Origin: Aurantiochytrium sp. KH105
Taxonomy: Eukaryota > Sar > Bigyra > Thraustochytrida > Thraustochytriidae
Reading direction: 5' to 3'
DNA: 64,000 nucleotides
Assembly (NCBI GenBank): GCA_003116975.1
Contig: BGKB01000130.1
Coordinates: 62,001-126,000 of the forward strand
Shown: piece by piece, positions 1-9,086 of the stretch
How the letters are laid out: each line of letters starts with the position of its first letter
Position numbering within the stretch: the first letter of the stretch is position 1
Position numbers and translations under genes: made by a program
Notes under the pieces: generated by a model
Databases searched by the model: none
Told to the model about the DNA's origin: nothing
What the model saw: the letters and a program-made list of their open reading frames with translations, nothing else

Positions 1-578
1 TACCTGCGCGCGTACGTGCGGTCAACCGCAGTAATAACACGCGCCTTACAGCCCTCTGCCAAAAAGTCGTAGCATCTCGACGCCGTGTCGCCATTTCCTC
101 CGGCGACAGGGGCTTGAGCGCCCTCGGACGGTCGGCCTTCTCCCCAGCCCGGCTGTACCTCTGGGACGTCGCCGGGAGCGAAAAAGCACGAGTACTCTGG
201 GGGCTCAAAGCCGTCGTCAAATGAGAAACCAATGACTTTGTCCGCGCCATACGTCAGAACGCAGGAGTCAAGACCGTCCTGCTCGGTCACGATCTCCGCC
301 GAGAGCTCGGAGTACAGATGCGGCAGGACCCTTCCCTCGCTGTCCGTGCAAAGCCCTGCGTAGCTCACGCCGGCGTCATATCTCGGGGTCGTGACGACTT
401 GCGACTCTACGATTCGCCCTGCGAAGGCAGCCATCACCACGGCAAGCACCTTGACCTTCCCCTTGAATTGTCCTGCAGGCCACGGGCCCTTGGCCGCCTC
501 GCGTCGCGCGGAGCCCTCCTCCTTGCTCTGCTGGCCATGCGCCAGCGCATTCATTCTCGCGTCGCCTCGGGACAGCAT
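1..578 (-). CDS. Unidentified protein with N-terminal hydrophobic segment, 5' part only (runs off left edge)
   Basis: An open frame runs from ATG at 578 (alternative in-frame ATG at 554) to the window edge without a stop. The predicted protein has a basic start, then a hydrophobic stretch (AVVMAAFAG) that could be an uncleaved anchor or a late signal peptide, followed by a Cys-containing, acidic, probably extracytoplasmic region with motifs such as VSYAGLCTD, GFSFDDGFEPPEYSC and SRCYDFLAEGC. Spaced cysteines and aromatic residues fit a secreted or luminal domain. I recognise no family. The last bases on the minus strand read CGCAGGTA, which could be an exon end with a GTA donor, so the gene may continue after an intron outside the window. 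Codon third positions are G/C-rich as in the confident genes, which supports coding. The start is uncertain because upstream is a GAC/CTC simple repeat. Confidence 0.5.
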   Translation of the reverse strand, partial: MLSRGDARMNALAHGQQSKEEGSARREAAKGPWPAGQFKGKVKVLAVVMAAFAGRIVESQVVTTPRYDAGVSYAGLCTDSEGRVLPHLYSELSAEIVTEQDGLDSCVLTYGADKVIGFSFDDGFEPPEYSCFFAPGDVPEVQPGWGEGRPSEGAQAPVAGGNGDTASRCYDFLAEGCKARVITAVDRTYARR

Positions 579-821
579 CCTCGACCTTGACCTCGACCTC
601 GACCTCGAGGCGCGTGCAGCGGGATGTCTGGCCTGCCCACTCATTTTGGTTCTGCTCCCGAGCTCCAGCTGAGCTCGCGAGCTTTTTATCTCGTCTGCAC
701 TGCGCGTGCACCAACCAGGCGACCGGCTCATCTAACTACTTACTCCTCCTCCTATACAGCCCCCCCAACCACCATGATCCCGAGCGCAAACACATTCGCG
801 AGCACGCACGCGCCTCGCCCG

Positions 822-852
822 CGCTCACTCGCTCGCTCGCTCGCTCGCTCGC
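822..852. repeat. (GCTC)n microsatellite
   Basis: About seven to eight near-perfect copies of GCTC in non-coding DNA upstream of the left-edge gene. Confidence 0.85.
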
Positions 853-948
853 CAGCTCCCGCACTTTATCGACTCCATGCCCTCGCTCGCCACTTATGCG
901 CGAGCTCGCTGAGCGTCGAAGAAGCAAGCTGAGCCCTGCAGCCTCACG

Positions 949-1027
949 GTCTCCGTCTCGGTCTCGGTCTCGGTCACGGTCTCCGTCTCGGGCTCAGGCA
1001 CGGTCTCGGGCTCGCGCTCGGACTCGG
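949..1027. repeat. Imperfect hexamer array (GGTCTC / GTCTCG type)
   Basis: Roughly a dozen imperfect 6-base units with substitutions (GGTCTC, GGTCAC, GGGCTC), followed at about 1034-1070 by three CTCATCTCGT-like units. Likely slippage-derived intergenic DNA. Confidence 0.75.
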
Positions 1028-1455
1028 GCAGCTCAGCTCAGCTCATCTCGTCTCATCTCGTCTCATCTCTCGTCGTCCTCGCCGTGGCCGCCCGCCTCCC
1101 GGACGCCCGCAGGCACGCGCGAGTACGGGTCGAGCCGGGCGTGCAGGCGAGGCGAGTGCGCGTCCCCGCGCCGCCAGGGGCGCTGCACGCGGTCCCGGCA
1201 CGGCGGCATCGGTGTGAGGGAGACAGCGATGAGCCCGCGGGAGTGGCGGCCAAGATGGCGGCCCTTCCGATGAGCAGCGAGCAGGAGAGAAAGAAACCAA
1301 GAATCAAAGAACAAGAGAAACAAAGAAGGGAGGATTGAAGTCGTACGAGGCGGGACTCGTTGCTGCTGTCGCGACGGTCGTGTCGCTCTTGGCTCTTCGA
1401 GTCAGTTTCTTTCTTCCTTTCTTCTCGCTGGCTCGCTGGGATCCACTTTGGCTGG

Positions 1456-1496
1456 CTGCAGCTGCAGCAGCAGCAGCAGCGGCAGCAGCAGCAGCT
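1456..1496. repeat. CAG/CTG trinucleotide run
   Basis: Interrupted CAGCAG repeat (units CTGCAG, CAG, CGG). It yields poly-Gln, poly-Ser or poly-Ala in different frames, none belonging to a convincing gene. Confidence 0.8.
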
Positions 1497-2023
1497 TGAG
1501 CTGGCAAGGCAGCTCTGGGCGCGGGTCTCGGACGGGCCCCGCGCAGACTCCGCCGCTGCTCCTTCTGAGCGCGGCTGCGGGTATGGTGAGCGCCTTCGCG
1601 TGGAGGGCGGGTGGAGGGCTTCGGGGGAAATTGCGGCGGCGCAAGGAGAGCGTCAGGGAGAAACGCCACTGGGGTCAAGTTTGCGAGATTAGGAGGAGAC
1701 AGCACTGCGACGACGGATCGCAGTGTGGAGAGAGAGGGAAGGAAAGCGAACCCGGTCCCGGCTGCGGGGCCTGGACCGAGCACGCAGAGGAGGGATCTCG
1801 CGCGCGCGTGCTTGTGGCGACAGTGCCAAGCAGCCGGTCCCGGCCTGCCAAGCGACAAAAGCCGCAAGAAAAGAGGCCGTGGCACTGGCTAATTTTCATT
1901 TCTTTAGTGGTTGGGAAAGGCGGAAGGAAGTCCGTGGAGCCGGTCAGCACGTCTCGCGAACCAGCAAGCAGCCTGGCTGCAGCCCGGCTGCCAGCAAGCA
2001 GCCGGGCTGCTGCGGCAAGAAGT

Positions 2024-4195
2024 TCATCCCACTCTGCCTCGCTTCGAAGACGAGGAGGAGGAGGAGGCAGGCCAGCCAACCTGGATTTCATGGTGAAGAG
2101 TGCCATTAATCCGAACCTTGGCTTGTATCCGCCCCGTCAGCTCCCTCACTTGGTAGCGGATCTGAAGGATTTTATTGGTCATCTGCGGGTAACATGGGTC
2201 GCCAAAGATTTCAACGAGGCTCTCATTTGTGTCAATCGACAGCGTACGGCCGCCACACTGACGGACACGGTCCTCTATGATACTCTGCACATTGAACTGC
2301 TTGCTTGTATCGGTCGGATGCCCGTAAATCGCAGCGTGGATGAGAATCGAAGGCGTCACGGGCCGCGCGTCCACATGCGCGCTTTCGCGAAAACAGTGGT
2401 TCGAGTCCGTCTGCAACTTGATCTCTCGCAGAATGCCATTGGCACGGAGCTCCACGTGAAGCAAGAGGTCCTGCGCTCCGAATCGCGCCTTCCAAGCATC
2501 TGCATTGGCAATGGGGGCTAGCGCGTCAAAGACGTTCTCGCCAGCACGAAACTCAAGTCGATCCCCGCCTTCTGCAGCAATGATCGCTCGCACGTAGTCA
2601 GAGACATCCAACGTCAAGTCGTCAATATCGTGCACAGACGTCCGTCTGCGTCGTCCTCGCCGGGATCCCCCTTGCTGGGCGCCCATGATCAGAACGGGAA
2701 CTTTGTTGTCCGTTTTCCTGACCGTGTTGCGCCCGAGTGTGGACTTGGGAGACAGTTTCGCCCCGTTAATGACCAAATTTGGACCGACGATTGGCGCTGC
2801 GACATGAACGGCGTTCACCAAATGACCATGCGCCTCGGGGGCAAGAATCTCACCCTCGCGTGCGTCCACCTTGAACGTGACTTTAAAGACGCGCTCAATC
2901 GCTTTTGTCGGGTCACCGAAAATATCGTTCAGGAGGTCTTCAGGCGTGAGTCGCAGATACTGTCCACGGCCGCGCAGATCCACCAGTCCTTGCACCTTTT
3001 CCGTCACGTTAAAGGAGCGTAGAAAGTCATGCGAGTGGCCGTACAGAGCCTTGATGATCGTCAAACGCGACCGGACGCTAGGCGACTGACCGGCGACGGC
3101 TGTACGCTTTGTTGATGCGACAGGCGGAACCTCGATGACGATCGGTTCACTCAAACCAAAATCATCTTCATCCATGATACGAGCAGACACTTCTCCGATG
3201 GCGCCTTGCAGACAATACCGAATGCGAAGGAACTTGGCCTCCCCGGGACAAGGGTCTAATGGTTCATTGCAGCGCGGAGCAAGCAATTCGAGCACGTTGA
3301 CGTCGTCTGGAACGAATATTCGCATCCCTCCGTACGTGCTTAGGATCTCCTGCAGGGGCAAGCGGACGTCCCGGGCTTTGTCCGGTTCGGTACGATGGCC
3401 AATCATTGCTACGAGAATCGAGAGTGGCGCCTTTGAGAGAGACATAAGCGCCTGAAAGGACTCCTTTAGCCAGAGTCTCCGACCGGGTGCCTGCTCAGCA
3501 ATATTGATCCCAAACGTGGGTTCCAGGATGTTGGCAATAATTTCAGTGCTCAAAGGGTCTTTTTTAAGCATGCCTTTTTGCTCGCGGCGCAACCAAACCT
3601 GTCTTGCACGCTCCAGAACGACCGTGTCCGCAGCCTCCAAGTTAGTTCGTTGCTCGAGACGCTTACTCGCTTCGACAATCTCGTCGTGAGTCAGCTTGTG
3701 AATCTTCGCCTCCTCCTCCTCTTCGTCGGGATTGTCAAGCTGGATCTCGTGAACCTCTGTGTACGGTTCTTCGAAGCGACCGTAAGTCAGCTTGCCAAAT
3801 TTGGTGACGATTCGGTTGTGACCTTTGCACAGGTCTGTGCGCCCCACACGTCGTCTCTCGCAACGACGCGACGCCCCGTTCAACTTTATTCTTGCAGCGC
3901 AAAGTGGGTATGGTAGCTTGTCGGCAATAAGAGGATGTGGCGTTGGGATGGACAGCGCCGACGGCGGCGGAACATTATACTCGCAGAGCGGACACTGCTG
4001 ATACATGTACCTCGATGGTTGAGATGGAAAGGAGATGAGCTTGCCGCAATTTCGACATCGTTCTGAAGCCTTGAGCTCAGATACTTGTCTCCGCAATGAC
4101 TTATCTCCTCTCGCCTGCCTTCGATTGGCCCTTCGCGTCCGCTGCTCTTGCGCGACCTTGCTTTCCGGCCTCCTCAGCTGCAATTCTTCAGCCAT
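2024..4195 (-). CDS. Zinc-ribbon protein with four DUF3395 (DnaJC11 C-domain)-like repeats
   Basis: 723 residues, single exon. The N-terminus is basic, followed by a zinc ribbon (C47, C50, C68, C71) and a second Cys/His cluster (C99, C112, C123, H126) spaced like a zf-C3Hc3H finger. An acidic linker and a charged helical region follow. From about residue 257 come four related units (about 257-357, 376-468, 498-599, 614-708). Their shared pattern is an I..A.YGH start, a V..I/L..L/V middle, then FGDP or LDPCPGE and a K.L.IRY...G..GE/GR end. That pattern matches the DUF3395 domain at the C-terminus of DNAJC11, which normally occurs once after a J domain; no J domain (HPD) is present here. The C-terminus is poly-Ser then basic. 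Function is unknown; nucleic-acid or protein binding through the zinc motifs is inference. Start ATG is at 4195; no better downstream Met exists before the ribbon. Confidence 0.85.
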   Translation of the reverse strand: MAEELQLRRPESKVAQEQRTRRANRRQARGDKSLRRQVSELKASERCRNCGKLISFPSQPSRYMYQQCPLCEYNVPPPSALSIPTPHPLIADKLPYPLCAARIKLNGASRRCERRRVGRTDLCKGHNRIVTKFGKLTYGRFEEPYTEVHEIQLDNPDEEEEEAKIHKLTHDEIVEASKRLEQRTNLEAADTVVLERARQVWLRREQKGMLKKDPLSTEIIANILEPTFGINIAEQAPGRRLWLKESFQALMSLSKAPLSILVAMIGHRTEPDKARDVRLPLQEILSTYGGMRIFVPDDVNVLELLAPRCNEPLDPCPGEAKFLRIRYCLQGAIGEVSARIMDEDDFGLSEPIVIEVPPVASTKRTAVAGQSPSVRSRLTIIKALYGHSHDFLRSFNVTEKVQGLVDLRGRGQYLRLTPEDLLNDIFGDPTKAIERVFKVTFKVDAREGEILAPEAHGHLVNAVHVAAPIVGPNLVINGAKLSPKSTLGRNTVRKTDNKVPVLIMGAQQGGSRRGRRRRTSVHDIDDLTLDVSDYVRAIIAAEGGDRLEFRAGENVFDALAPIANADAWKARFGAQDLLLHVELRANGILREIKLQTDSNHCFRESAHVDARPVTPSILIHAAIYGHPTDTSKQFNVQSIIEDRVRQCGGRTLSIDTNESLVEIFGDPCYPQMTNKILQIRYQVRELTGRIQAKVRINGTLHHEIQVGWPASSSSSSSKRGRVG

Positions 4196-4670
4196 GCTGC
4201 TTTTCGTCTCCTCACGCGGTCGACCCGCCTAACCCCACCGAGTCTCGTCGTGCAACGTAGAATTGCTTGCTTGGCAGCGCCACGCGTTGGGGTCAGCTTG
4301 TCAAACGGCGCGGAGTTCCGGATCCTCTCGCCAACCTCGAGCCAAGTCAAGCCAACCAAGAGGAGACGCAAAGGGAAAAGAAAAAGAGTAAATAGAAAAG
4401 CCGAGCTCGAACTTTAAGCTTAGACTATCGCAAATGCATGAAGAGTCGACGTACCTAAGGCGCGCATTCGGTGCGGACCGATCGAGCACCAGGCTGCCGA
4501 GTGAGACCGTGGGAATACAAGAGTAAAAGTATACATACAGAAGTGAAAATACATGCGACTCTGCCTTGGGGGCCAAGCGAAGTGGTCTTCGGGAGAAAAA
4601 AAAAAAGTGTAACGGATAGGCCAAGTCATGCATACATCTTTACGTGCTATAAGGGACGACCTAACATAAC
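4196..4670. other. Intergenic region between two minus-strand genes
   Basis: 475 bases holding the 5' leader of the DUF3395-repeat gene and the 3' flank of the FOP-like gene. It contains A-rich stretches (about 4368-4400 and 4596-4608). No coding signal seen. Confidence 0.6.
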
Positions 4671-7600
4671 CTATCCGAAGACATCATCACACGCCGATTC
4701 GAGCGTGTGATCGTCTACGCCGTGCTCCACAGTTTCCACGATTTGCTCATCGAGATCAATTTTAATGTGAGCGGTTGGCGCATCATCATGCTCTACAGAA
4801 ACAAGATCTGATGTGCCCGACTTTGCAGAAAGAGCGCTCTCAACGGAGGAAACGCTTTCGACCTCGGACGGAATGCTCATCTGTTCGTCGCCGTCCAGGT
4901 CCAGGTCATCGCCCTGCGCTTCGTCTTCTTCTTCGCCACCTGACTCCTCTTCAAAGTCTTCCTCGAAATCCTCCCCATAATCTTCTTCATCCTCATCTTC
5001 ATCCTCGTCCTCGCCCTCGCCATCGTCTCCGAAATCTTTCTCGTTATCCTCGTCACCAGACAAGTCATGGCTCTTTTCACCAAACACATCTTCAAGCTCA
5101 CTATGATCATCGTTTTCGACGACAATGTCTTCTGACGTGCTGAGGTTGTCAAGAGCATCCTCATCATCAGACTTGACGTCGTGGCCGTCCTCAGCATCGT
5201 CTCCTTCGCCTGAGTTGTCTAGCTCATCCATTTCGACTTCACCTTTGCGTCCAAGGAGGCCCACATTCTCCTCGTTCAGTTCCTCAGACCCCATCTGAGT
5301 AGAAGCGCCGGTTTTGGCCATAGAAGGTGCTCCAGAGAGATTGATGCCGACGTCCTCGTCGGAATTGAACGATGCGTCGAACGAGAAACCGCTTTGTTCG
5401 TCTTCATTGGGAGAAGTGATTCCTTGGCGGGGGGGCGATTTGACCGGAGACATGAGCCCAGCAGACTCCACCAAGGAAGACGAGCCAGCTCCTGCAAGGC
5501 CAGCAGAAGTGTCGTTTCGCGTGTCTCCTTCGATTTTGGAAACTTCATTGCCAAAATCTTCCTCTTTCTCTTGATCCATCGAAGCGTCTTCTTGCTCCTT
5601 GTCCTGGTCAGCCATGCTTGATTCGCTAGACTCATCGTCTAGCGAAAACGAATGTGATTCTCCGTTTGCCACATCTTGATCATCCTGAGCATGTTCATCG
5701 ATGTCAGAAACGTCGTTGCCGAGGCCTTCCTCCTCCTCTTGGGCCATCAAAGCGTCTTCCTGCTCCTTGTTCTGGTCAGCCATGCTAAATTCGCTAGACT
5801 CATCGTGTTGTGAGATTGAATGAGAGTCCCCATGTGACATCTCTTGGTCATCGTGGGCATATTCATCGATCTCAGAAACGTTGTTGCCGAGAACCTCCTC
5901 TTCATCTTGGTTCATCAAAGCGTCTTCTTGCTCCTTGTCCTGGTCATCGATACCGAATTCACTGGACTGTTCATTTTGTGAGATCGAATGAGAATTTCCA
6001 AGTGACATTGAATCCTCATGTGACATCGAATCCTCGTCTTGAACAATGTCAGAAGCTTGGTTTTTCTCTAGACCCCTGTCTTCATCATCATCTTCATCAT
6101 CTTCACTCGCGCGCGCGTCTTCTCTTCCCTGATTTGCCACATCGAAATCGTTAGACTCCTCATGTGATGCTGAGAAAAGCCCATCGTGCGACCTGTTATT
6201 TTCGCTATCATTGTCTTCGTCGCTTGCAATACCGTCCACTTCATCGCCAGCATCTTCGGCATCGCTAGCACTGTCTTCTTCATCTTTACCTTCATCTTCA
6301 CTGTTCATTTGTCCCTTTGCGATATCATGCAAATGATCGACAGAAGCTTCGGTCATGGAATGTTCGGCGACACTTTCCTCTCCAGCGTCACTATCCTCCT
6401 CATTCGCGTTCTCACTGGCTTCAACTCGCCTTGAAGCCGGTTCTTTTGGTGCAAAGGTAACACCAAACGTCTCGTCCTCGGAGTCGAAATCGCTATTAAA
6501 TCCCTCTGGTGATGCAGAAGGTTTCTCGTCCTCAAATGATAAGGCCTCAGATCTACGGGCCGATTGTTTGGTCTGCTCTTCGGACAACGTGGCTTGATCC
6601 GTTGCAACATTCGATGCTCCACGACTTACACCAAAATCCTCACCGTCGGAATCGAACGAGGCATCGAAAGCCTGTGTGGCCAGTGGTGGCACTGGAGCAG
6701 CCGCTGCTTGCGTGCGAACGGGTGACAGCGAAGCTACAGACTGACTATCCTCCTTCTTTGACGAGTGAGACTCATCGTCAAAGTCGCCAACATCATTCTC
6801 CTCGGTGTCCAAACCCATCAGACCATTGTTGTCAGATACCTCCGAGTCAACTTCGAAGTCGTCAACGTCAGACGCTGCTGAAGCAGAATCAGAAACTGAG
6901 CCCTCCGCTGCCTTTTCCTGAGCAGACGTGTTTATCATACTACCTTGAGCTGAGCTCCGACTCGCGGGAGACAAGCCTTGATCAAGGGCCTTTTCTTGAC
7001 TGCTGCTGGTACTCAATCCATCTTCATTGCCGCCGAAACTCTCGGACGAAATGGCGTCGATTGCGCCCAGAGTCTTTGGTCGGTCGGCAAAAGTCGAGGA
7101 ATTTGGGCTGGAAGACATCACAGCTTCGTGTGTAGGAGAGCCAATACTACTCAGAGATTTATCGCTCAAGGTCGAAGGCTTTGCCTCTTTGTGAGAGAAA
7201 ACCGCCGAAGACGCAAGGCTCGAGGCGTCTGAGGAATTTTGTTCAAGAGCGGATGGAGCCGCAAGGTCTCTCAATGGCCGTGTGCTCGTAGCCCCGGCGA
7301 CATCGACCTTGAAAGAGTTTAGTGACTGTCCATCTTCGGCCAAAGGAGACCCCGACAGAGAATCAGCACCAAAAGATTCGACGGCTTCCTTACTTGGAAG
7401 AACATGTACGGCTGGAACAGTCTCCGCAGGTGTGGCGAGAGATCCTTCATCAGAGTGCTCTTCTGCGTCAACACTATGCGAGTTCAGAGCTTCATCGAGT
7501 GGGGAAACCACGGAGTCGATTGCAATGGGCCCGCCCAACACATCTCGGCCAGAAGATGCTACTGACTCCGACGATGAATCGCCCTTGCCTAGAGATTTTG

Positions 7601-9086
7601 CTTCATGAGGGGATGAAAAGAACGACTGCTTGCCGATTGACCCCAAAGAGCTCTGCTCCAAGTGCAAATTGTGCGTCGTTGCAGCGTGCCCCTCATTGTC
7701 AGGCGTAGGAGGAGTTGTTGGCTGCTTTTCTGACGACGAAGGGCCAGAGACATCATGCTCGATTCCTGCCGTCGTGTGCTGAGCAGCACCTTCGTTGCTC
7801 GAGGACGCTACTGCATTGGGCGTTGCAAGACCATGAGACTCGTTTGAGTACGCCGAAGAAGGCGCTGAGTCCACAATGCTGGACAACACTGATTCACTTT
7901 TGAGTGATGCGAGGCCTGGAGATGCCGCATCTGGACTGTTTTGATCCCGTTCGGAAAGAGATTGAGCGGTCTGGCTTTGTTCGGAGGCTGCATCATCTTC
8001 CTTGTCGTACGACGCAGAGGCACTGAGGCTTGCTGTGGTATGCATCTGATCGACAGCAGGCATGCTGCCATCGTTGCTGACCGACTGATTCCCGATCTCG
8101 TTGCATGCCGAGGGAGAAGAGAGGGACCCATCCCAAATGTCTTTACCGGGTACTTTGTACTCCTTTTGCTCTTCTTCGATGTCCGACCGGCCAGAGTGCG
8201 GCGAGGAGAGGCTCTTGCGACCTCGCGCAAGATTTGACGAGGTAGCTTCACCAAACGCCTCGGGCAGAACCCGTGACTTTGCGCTCGCAATCTCGCGCGT
8301 CACGGCCTCAGGAAGAGACGCGTTCGCAAGGTTCGCCATCATGACGGGGTTCGAGTCATGAGGCTTCTTGCCATGCAAGCCTGTGGAGTTCTGGGTGCGT
8401 GGCGAGGACCCGGGGGACTGTTTGGCCCCGCTGCGGGTCGAGGTACGCCCCGACCCCCCGGAGCGCGGCGACCTGGCTGAGCGTGGCGAGCGTGGCGAGC
8501 GCAGCGAAGAGACAGAGGTCGACGAGGGCTTTGCCGGAGATCGCGGTGATACATTTGCAGACCCGGGACTCTTTGGCGTTCTACGCCCTCCAGAGTTGGG
8601 TTCCCGTGACCGCATGCCAGAAGCGCGACGATCGCCCATCGGCTTTGGCTCTGCGAGGCGTTCCAAGAGAAGATCCAGGAGAATTGGTCGTTCCGCCTCA
8701 CGCGTTGAGGTTGATGCGAATCCGAGGTCTCGGGACAGCTGCTGACGGCCAGGATATTCTGCCTGCGTCCAGGTCGCCTCGGGCATAAAGACCGAAAGGG
8801 TTCTGTCGAGTTCATAGAACTCAAAGAACTCATGCATGAGCGCGAGCAATAGCTTGCTCTCAGGGGAGCTTTTGATTTTCTGCACACGATAATTTTCCAA
8901 ATATACGCCGTTTGCGCGTTCCTGCTCATCGAGAGCCGTAAAGACGGCTGCGCGAAGTTGAGCCCGGATCGTCCCAAGGACCCCCTTCGCCTCCAACGTT
9001 CGGGACACGATATGTTTGAGCTGGTCCAGCTGTTTCTCCTCCTCATGCTCGCCCTCGGGCATCGTCTCTTGACCATCCTGCTGCAT
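4671..9086 (-). CDS. FOP/CEP43-like centrosomal protein, giant acidic form
   Basis: 1471 residues from the ATG at 9086, placed just before the conserved domain; an in-frame ATG at 9344 would add 86 Arg/Ala-rich residues that look like translated leader. Residues about 15-110 match the FOP/CEP43 (FGFR1OP) N-terminal dimerisation domain with its LisH core: a helix with GVL..IRAQLRAAVF.AL.EQE, then LLLALMHEFFEFY.LD.TLSVFMPE. In animals FOP is a centriolar-satellite and basal-body protein needed for ciliogenesis, and it is only about 400 residues long. Here the domain is followed by a Ser/Arg/Pro-rich basic stretch (SPRSPRS) and about 1100 residues of Ser-, Asp- and Glu-rich sequence. That tail has a 56-residue unit repeated three times and three FDSDxEDFGV-like acidic motifs, and it ends in almost continuous Asp/Glu. 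A basal-body or centriolar role is inferred; it fits CFAP61 elsewhere in the window. Confidence 0.82.
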   Translation of the reverse strand: MQQDGQETMPEGEHEEEKQLDQLKHIVSRTLEAKGVLGTIRAQLRAAVFTALDEQERANGVYLENYRVQKIKSSPESKLLLALMHEFFEFYELDRTLSVFMPEATWTQAEYPGRQQLSRDLGFASTSTREAERPILLDLLLERLAEPKPMGDRRASGMRSREPNSGGRRTPKSPGSANVSPRSPAKPSSTSVSSLRSPRSPRSARSPRSGGSGRTSTRSGAKQSPGSSPRTQNSTGLHGKKPHDSNPVMMANLANASLPEAVTREIASAKSRVLPEAFGEATSSNLARGRKSLSSPHSGRSDIEEEQKEYKVPGKDIWDGSLSSPSACNEIGNQSVSNDGSMPAVDQMHTTASLSASASYDKEDDAASEQSQTAQSLSERDQNSPDAASPGLASLKSESVLSSIVDSAPSSAYSNESHGLATPNAVASSSNEGAAQHTTAGIEHDVSGPSSSEKQPTTPPTPDNEGHAATTHNLHLEQSSLGSIGKQSFFSSPHEAKSLGKGDSSSESVASSGRDVLGGPIAIDSVVSPLDEALNSHSVDAEEHSDEGSLATPAETVPAVHVLPSKEAVESFGADSLSGSPLAEDGQSLNSFKVDVAGATSTRPLRDLAAPSALEQNSSDASSLASSAVFSHKEAKPSTLSDKSLSSIGSPTHEAVMSSSPNSSTFADRPKTLGAIDAISSESFGGNEDGLSTSSSQEKALDQGLSPASRSSAQGSMINTSAQEKAAEGSVSDSASAASDVDDFEVDSEVSDNNGLMGLDTEENDVGDFDDESHSSKKEDSQSVASLSPVRTQAAAAPVPPLATQAFDASFDSDGEDFGVSRGASNVATDQATLSEEQTKQSARRSEALSFEDEKPSASPEGFNSDFDSEDETFGVTFAPKEPASRRVEASENANEEDSDAGEESVAEHSMTEASVDHLHDIAKGQMNSEDEGKDEEDSASDAEDAGDEVDGIASDEDNDSENNRSHDGLFSASHEESNDFDVANQGREDARASEDDEDDDEDRGLEKNQASDIVQDEDSMSHEDSMSLGNSHSISQNEQSSEFGIDDQDKEQEDALMNQDEEEVLGNNVSEIDEYAHDDQEMSHGDSHSISQHDESSEFSMADQNKEQEDALMAQEEEEGLGNDVSDIDEHAQDDQDVANGESHSFSLDDESSESSMADQDKEQEDASMDQEKEEDFGNEVSKIEGDTRNDTSAGLAGAGSSSLVESAGLMSPVKSPPRQGITSPNEDEQSGFSFDASFNSDEDVGINLSGAPSMAKTGASTQMGSEELNEENVGLLGRKGEVEMDELDNSGEGDDAEDGHDVKSDDEDALDNLSTSEDIVVENDDHSELEDVFGEKSHDLSGDEDNEKDFGDDGEGEDEDEDEDEEDYGEDFEEDFEEESGGEEEDEAQGDDLDLDGDEQMSIPSEVESVSSVESALSAKSGTSDLVSVEHDDAPTAHIKIDLDEQIVETVEHGVDDHTLESACDDVFG
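5508..6011. repeat. 168-bp tandem repeat, three copies, inside the FOP-like gene
   Basis: Landmarks recur at 168-base spacing, for example GAATGAGA/GAATGTGA-type starts near 5650, 5818 and 5986. Each unit encodes 56 residues containing HSISQ/HSFSL, SSEF/SSES, KEQEDA and an acidic block. Copies differ by substitutions but keep length and frame, so the repeat evolves as protein-coding sequence. Confidence 0.85.

Larger units (their letters stand above)
579..2023. other. Gene-free, repeat-rich intergenic region
   Basis: About 1.4 kb between the left-edge gene and the 3' end of the DUF3395-repeat gene. It is dominated by low-complexity DNA: GACCTC units, (GCTC)n, GGTCTC/GTCTCG units, CTCATCTCGT units and a CAG/CTG run. 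Several frames are open here only because simple repeats lack stops; their Arg/Ser- or Ala-rich translations resemble no protein. I see no supportable gene. Confidence 0.6.

Noticed and set aside
587-1273. 228-codon plus-strand frame upstream of the DUF3395-repeat gene
   Set aside because: Composed of Ser/Arg runs from simple repeats (SRSRSRS); no domain and no codon signature of a gene.
1304-1885. 193-codon minus-strand frame with an Ala run
   Set aside because: Low-complexity Ala/Arg/Pro translation driven by a CAG repeat; another frame over the same DNA is equally open.
1448-2521. 357-codon plus-strand frame overlapping the DUF3395-repeat gene
   Set aside because: Antisense to a gene with clear repeated domains; its own translation is Ser/Arg-rich in the first part and shadow in the second.
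2024-4195. DnaJC11 orthologue
   Set aside because: The DUF3395-like domain is repeated four times and there is no J domain or HPD motif, so calling it DNAJC11 would be wrong.
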